The notes beneath the pieces are model-generated. The model saw only the letters and a list, made by a program, of their open reading frames with translations. It was not told where the DNA came from and ran no database searches. A program made the translations under genes and the position numbers. Positions 6,400 to 8,920 of a stretch of 8,920 nt of DNA are shown in pieces. The stretch's first letter is position 1. The number at the start of each line of letters is the position of its first letter. Origin of the DNA: an uncultured Anaerolineae bacterium (GTDB taxonomy: Bacteria; Chloroflexota; Anaerolineae; Anaerolineales; UBA4823); assembly GCA_937129505.1 (NCBI GenBank), contig CAKZNJ010000469.1, positions 1 to 8,920 on the forward strand, read 5' to 3'.

Positions 6400-6852
6400 A
6401 TGAACGATCGTATCGAACTCGCTTTACACCGCTTCACACACGGTTACAACTGCGCCCAATCAGTATTTACAGTCTTTGCCACAGATTACAATCTCGATCT
6501 TGAAACAGCTCGTAAAATTGCCGCCCTGTTCGGGGGAGGGGTCGCCCGCAGCGGTGAACTGTGCGGAGCGATTAATGGCGGCCTAATGGCTTTGGGGTTG
6601 CACCTTGCCACCTTCGACCCCACGGACAGCGAGCGCAAAGACCGGCTTAATCAACTCGGTCAAAACTTTCTCGAACGCTTTCGAGATCAATTTGGCACCC
6701 ACCACTGCCGCAATCTAATCAAAATGGAACTAAAAACTCCGCAAGAGCATCATGCAGCACGAGAGAGCGGTGTATTTAAAACCCAATGCCCTCATTATGT
6801 AGCTTTCGCCGTCGCAACAATCGAAACAATCCTTGCCGAACAGAAAGGGTAG
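6400..6852 (+). CDS. C-GCAxxG-C-C family four-cysteine protein
   Basis: A 150-residue protein matching the C_GCAxxG_C_C family (TIGR01909/PF09719), whose name describes its conserved cysteines. They are visible here: Cys18 in YNCAQSV, Cys55 in GELCGAINGG, Cys103 in HHCRNL and Cys130 in QCPHYV. The GGGVARSGELCGAINGGLMALG segment is the family core and is largely intact. The length is normal for the family. Function is not established; members are thought to be redox-active or metal-binding and often sit beside redox or membrane-transport genes. No signal peptide or membrane span is seen, so it should be cytoplasmic. It is the first gene of a two-gene operon, 7 nt before the YjbQ gene, and has its own TATAAT promoter. 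Family assignment is firm; biochemical role is open. Confidence 0.9.
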   Translation: MNDRIELALHRFTHGYNCAQSVFTVFATDYNLDLETARKIAALFGGGVARSGELCGAINGGLMALGLHLATFDPTDSERKDRLNQLGQNFLERFRDQFGTHHCRNLIKMELKTPQEHHAARESGVFKTQCPHYVAFAVATIETILAEQKG

Positions 6853-6859
6853 AGCCGAT

Positions 6860-7279
6860 ATGAAATCCTATCGCAAAGAACTCTGGTTTAACATCCCTGG
6901 CCGACGCGGTTTCATCAATATAACTCCCCAAGTGGAGGAAGCCTTGCGCGAAAGCGGCATTCGAGAAGGCTTGGTTTTGGTCAACGCCATGCACATTACT
7001 GCTTCCGTCTTTATCAATGACGACGAATCTGGGCTGCATCAGGACTACGAACGTTGGTTGGAACAAATTGCTCCCCATGAGCCGGTCAGCCAGTACTTGC
7101 ATAATCGCACAGGTGAAGACAACGCCGACGCGCACCTCAAACGTCAAGTAATGGGACGGGAAGTCGTTGTTGCCGTTACCAACGGACGGTTAGATTTTGG
7201 ACCCTGGGAACAGATTTTCTACGGAGAATTTGACGGGCGGCGCCGTAAACGGGTTTTAATCAAGATCATCGGTGAATAA
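6860..7279 (+). CDS. yjbQ: YjbQ/UPF0047 family protein
   Basis: A 139-residue protein of the UPF0047/YjbQ family (PF01894, TIGR00149), full length. The family signature is clear: HITASVFIN (His45), QYLHNRTGEDNADAHLK (His81, His92), NGRLDFG, and the C-terminal WEQIFYGEFDG followed by RRRKRVLIKIIGE. The usual WQ and DGPR are WE and DGRR here, small departures near the presumed active cleft. Members have been reported to show weak thiamine-phosphate synthase activity, but the physiological role is uncertain, so the enzyme name should be treated as provisional. I chose ATG 6860, 7 nt after the upstream stop with AAAGGG at 6844-6849. A TTG at 6833 would add nine residues and overlap the preceding gene. 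It is probably translated from the same transcript as the four-cysteine protein. It ends just before a hairpin terminator. Confidence 0.9.
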   Translation: MKSYRKELWFNIPGRRGFINITPQVEEALRESGIREGLVLVNAMHITASVFINDDESGLHQDYERWLEQIAPHEPVSQYLHNRTGEDNADAHLKRQVMGREVVVAVTNGRLDFGPWEQIFYGEFDGRRRKRVLIKIIGE

Positions 7280-7309
7280 AAAAACCCCCTTCCCTAGGAG
7301 GGAAGGGGG
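7278..7309 (-). terminator. Strong hairpin terminator, U-tract on the minus strand
   Basis: CCCCCTTCCCT (7285-7295) pairs perfectly with AGGGAAGGGGG (7299-7309) across a 3-nt loop. On the minus strand the hairpin is followed by seven T (complement of 7278-7284), the canonical intrinsic terminator, placed 24 nt after the aminotransferase stop. On the plus strand it is followed by AAAAATAGGGG, so it would stop the YjbQ transcript less well, though the hairpin may still stabilise that 3' end. Confidence 0.9.
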
Positions 7310-7333
7310 AAAAATAGGGGAGCGAAACTACGC

Positions 7334-8440
7334 CTATTGGGCATAGAATTCGTGAGCTAGGCGCACCAACTTCTCGTTTTCTTCATGAGTTCCAATGGTC
7401 ACCCGCCACCAACCGTTGCGGCCGAAGATATCTTCTTGTCCACGCAGGATAATGCCATTTTGTTCTGCATACTTAATCATGTCTTTACCCGGCTTACCTG
7501 TATCGGTGCCATCGAACAACATGTAATTTCCGTAAGAATCGTAAACGGTTAAGCCCGGAATATCTGCCAGCGACTGCTTGTAAAATTCAATCTCGCGCCG
7601 ATTGAACTCGACCCGTTGGCGCAGGGATTCGCGGTCTTCTAAGGCTGCCAGAGCTGCCCACATGGCAATCGTGCTAACGTTCCACGGAATCAACGTTGCC
7701 GCAATTTGCATGATCACGTCGCGATCGCCGAGCGCATACCCGAAGCGCAGACCAGCTAAACCGTAGGCTTTGGAGAGTGTGCGCGAGATAATCACATTCT
7801 TGTAATCTTTGACCAGCTTAACCATAGATCGTTCAAGGTTCATCCCAGCGTATTCAATATAGGCTTCGTCGACGATGAAGGGGATGCCTGTCTCGGCAAT
7901 GCGGATAATATCCTTCTCGTCCATGAAATTGCCGGTGGGGTTGTTCGGATGCGCTACCACAATAATTTTTGTCTTCGGGGTGATCGCATTTAAGATCGCA
8001 TCAGTATCAAACAAGATCTGTTTGTCTTTATAAACCATCTTGGTCGAGACCAACTTCCCGCCGACAACGGTGCAGCGCAGTTTATAGATTCCGAAGCAGG
8101 GAGTCTGTTGAATCACTTCCTCACCCGGGGCGACAAAGGATCGGAAAACCATGTCGAAAATTTCGGATGAACCATTGCCTAGCAACACGTTTTCAGGTCC
8201 GGGCAAGCCATTTAATTCGGCAATTTTGCTCCGCACCAGTAAACCCTGGTCCATGTAGCGGTTGGCAACGCGAGCGTATTTCTCGATAGCTGCTAAGACA
8301 TGTTCAGAGGGTGGGATGGGGTTTTCATTGGACATCATCCGAGCCAAACTCGGATTTCGCCAGGCAAGCTCGATGTGTTCCGAAATGTACATCGGCACGC
8401 CTTTGATCCAGGGAACAAAAAAGTCTTCAACTGGGGACAT
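7334..8440 (-). CDS. Class I/II PLP aminotransferase, HisC-like
   Basis: A 368-residue fold-type I aminotransferase of the histidinol-phosphate aminotransferase-like family. Visible features: SNENPIPPS near residue 37; NRYMDQG (Tyr62) matching the NRYPD motif of HisC; a GNGSSEIFD cofactor-phosphate loop (88-96); HPNNPTG with Asn167; VDEAYIEY with Asp191, which pairs with the pyridine nitrogen; SRTLSKAYGLAGLRFGY with the Schiff-base Lys224 and Arg232; and WWRVTIG with Arg346 for the substrate carboxylate. Length and motif order are normal. The start is supported by AAAGGAG 6 nt upstream. It would transfer an amino group between glutamate/2-oxoglutarate and a substrate that may be phosphorylated, in the cytoplasm. 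No other histidine genes are near, and the upstream neighbour is a choline-kinase-like gene, so the true substrate is uncertain. Threonine-phosphate decarboxylase-like (CobD) or another HisC-family activity is also possible. Confidence 0.9.
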   Translation of the reverse strand: MSPVEDFFVPWIKGVPMYISEHIELAWRNPSLARMMSNENPIPPSEHVLAAIEKYARVANRYMDQGLLVRSKIAELNGLPGPENVLLGNGSSEIFDMVFRSFVAPGEEVIQQTPCFGIYKLRCTVVGGKLVSTKMVYKDKQILFDTDAILNAITPKTKIIVVAHPNNPTGNFMDEKDIIRIAETGIPFIVDEAYIEYAGMNLERSMVKLVKDYKNVIISRTLSKAYGLAGLRFGYALGDRDVIMQIAATLIPWNVSTIAMWAALAALEDRESLRQRVEFNRREIEFYKQSLADIPGLTVYDSYGNYMLFDGTDTGKPGKDMIKYAEQNGIILRGQEDIFGRNGWWRVTIGTHEENEKLVRLAHEFYAQ

Positions 8441-8479
8441 AGGTACTCCTTTTTGTAATTTTTTTCACAAGGCGATTTT

Positions 8480-8485
8480 ATTATA
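8480..8485 (-). promoter_or_regulatory. -10 box of the aminotransferase promoter
   Basis: On the minus strand a perfect TATAAT lies 39 nt before the ATG at 8440. The expected -35 position (about 8503-8508) falls inside the right-hand arm of the upstream hairpin and reads TGTCTT, a weak match. The leader carries the good AAAGGAG site at 8453-8447. Confidence 0.5.
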
Positions 8486-8498
8486 ATCGATGAGATAA

Positions 8499-8535
8499 GA
8501 GGAAGACACCAAGATTTTCACCTCGTGTCTTCCTC
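8499..8535 (-). terminator. Hairpin after the kinase gene, possible weak terminator
   Basis: GAGGAAGACAC (8499-8509) and GTGTCTTCCTC (8525-8535) are perfect inverted repeats of 11 bp around a 15-nt loop. On the minus strand the hairpin lies 32 nt after the kinase stop and is followed by TTATCTCATC, only partly U-rich, so termination may be partial. It could alternatively be an operator, since one arm overlaps the presumed -35 of the next promoter. Confidence 0.5.
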
Positions 8536-8567
8536 GTTCCCATCGGATTTGCTTAGGTCATGTAGAA

Positions 8568-8920
8568 TTACTTGGCCGCCACGTCCTTTAACCATTGCTC
8601 ATAACGATAGTCGGTGATGTCTTCGCGGAAGCGCCCAAACCACAAATCGGCATATCCTTGGAAGTCTTCATCCAATTTGGAGATACCGGTTTGGGTCGTC
8701 CCCCACATCGCTTCGTGAATTTCCGACATACACCACATCAGTTTGGTGCGAGCGAAGTTCTTTGGGGTAACCTCTCCGAAATACTCCTGCAGCAAAATGC
8801 GTACTTGGTCGTCGCTAAAGCGATGGTGATGGCAGAAATTACCTAGATCGAAGAAGATATCTCCCATACCGGCGTATTCCCAATCTAGGATTTTCAGTTC
8901 TCCTTTCTCGCCGGGGACAT
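8568..8920 (-). CDS. Choline/ethanolamine kinase-like phosphotransferase, C-terminal part
   Basis: The frame is open from the right edge to TAA at 8570-8568, giving 116 C-terminal residues; the N-terminus with the ATP loop and catalytic HxD/N motif lies outside. The visible start reads ELKILDWEYAGMGDIFFDLG, a close match to the (I/L)DWEYAGMGD-P-xFDLA segment of choline kinase/LicA-type enzymes in the APH-like fold, where the Asp of the IDWE motif binds metal. The usual Pro after GD is Ile here. A helical tail follows (FSDDQVRILLQEYFG, then an MWCMSEIHEAMWG helix). These enzymes phosphorylate choline, ethanolamine or related amino alcohols with ATP in the cytoplasm. The internal ATG at 8867 is not the start because the conserved motif lies before it. 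It runs in the same direction as the downstream aminotransferase. Family is fairly sure; substrate is not. Confidence 0.85.
   Translation of the reverse strand, partial: VPGEKGELKILDWEYAGMGDIFFDLGNFCHHHRFSDDQVRILLQEYFGEVTPKNFARTKLMWCMSEIHEAMWGTTQTGISKLDEDFQGYADLWFGRFREDITDYRYEQWLKDVAAK

Noticed and set aside
6361..6400. A TPP riboswitch ahead of the operon with YjbQ.
   Set aside because: The leader after the TATAAT box is only about 25 nt and no thi-box motif is visible.
6833..6859. TTG 6833 as the start of the YjbQ gene.
   Set aside because: It overlaps the previous gene by 20 nt, adds residues not typical of the family, and ATG 6860 is better placed.
6776..7147. A 123-codon minus-strand frame.
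   Set aside because: It is antisense to two well-recognised genes and has no recognisable motif.
7334..8440. Firm naming of the aminotransferase as hisC.
   Set aside because: The motifs fit several HisC-like activities, and there is no histidine gene context in the window.
8262..8846. Plus-strand frames at 8262-8486 and 8595-8846.
   Set aside because: They are antisense to the aminotransferase and kinase and show no family features.
8568..8867. Taking ATG 8867 as the true start of a 99-residue protein.
   Set aside because: The conserved ILDWEYAG motif lies in the same frame just upstream, so this is an internal Met of a larger kinase.

Overview
The window looks like a piece of a bacterial chromosome, most plausibly from the Chloroflexota (class Anaerolineae or a relative). 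This placement is inference. It rests on a giant secreted DUF11-repeat protein with a lectin-like head and PKD/sugar-binding domains, a type common in that group, next to housekeeping-type genes with roughly balanced base composition. No rRNA, tRNA, CRISPR array or transposase gene is visible.

Positions 1-5699 (minus strand) are one uninterrupted reading frame of 1,899 codons. It starts at ATG 5699 behind a strong Shine-Dalgarno and runs off the left edge without a stop. It encodes a signal peptide, an L-type-lectin-like domain, four DUF11 repeats, two carboxypeptidase-regulatory-like domains, five more DUF11 repeats, a sugar-binding-like beta-sandwich and the start of a PKD domain. This is the architecture of a long secreted adhesin or surface stalk. 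The other open frames in this stretch are shadows of it.

Positions 5700-6399 are a roughly 700-bp AT-rich intergenic region between divergent genes. I see no convincing gene there. It holds a possible promoter for the surface protein, a perfect GTTCTC-N2-GAGAAC palindrome, phased A-tracts suggesting curved DNA, two back-to-back hairpins, a degenerate REP/MITE-like element and a promoter for the rightward genes.

Positions 6400-7279 (plus strand) are a two-gene operon: a C-GCAxxG-C-C family four-cysteine protein, then, 7 nt later, a YjbQ/UPF0047 protein. A strong hairpin at 7285-7309, whose U-tract lies on the minus-strand side, separates it from the convergent right-hand genes.

Positions 7334-8920 (minus strand) hold a class I/II PLP aminotransferase of the HisC-like family. 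Upstream of it is the C-terminal part of a choline/ethanolamine kinase-like phosphotransferase, cut by the right edge. Their 127-nt spacer carries an 11-bp hairpin followed directly by a TATAAT box, so they may be separately transcribed although co-oriented. The pairing hints at amino-alcohol or phospho-headgroup metabolism rather than histidine synthesis, but this is not proven.

The most notable object is the giant surface protein, with its two DUF11 blocks around a disulphide-capable hinge, and the structured regulatory region in front of it.
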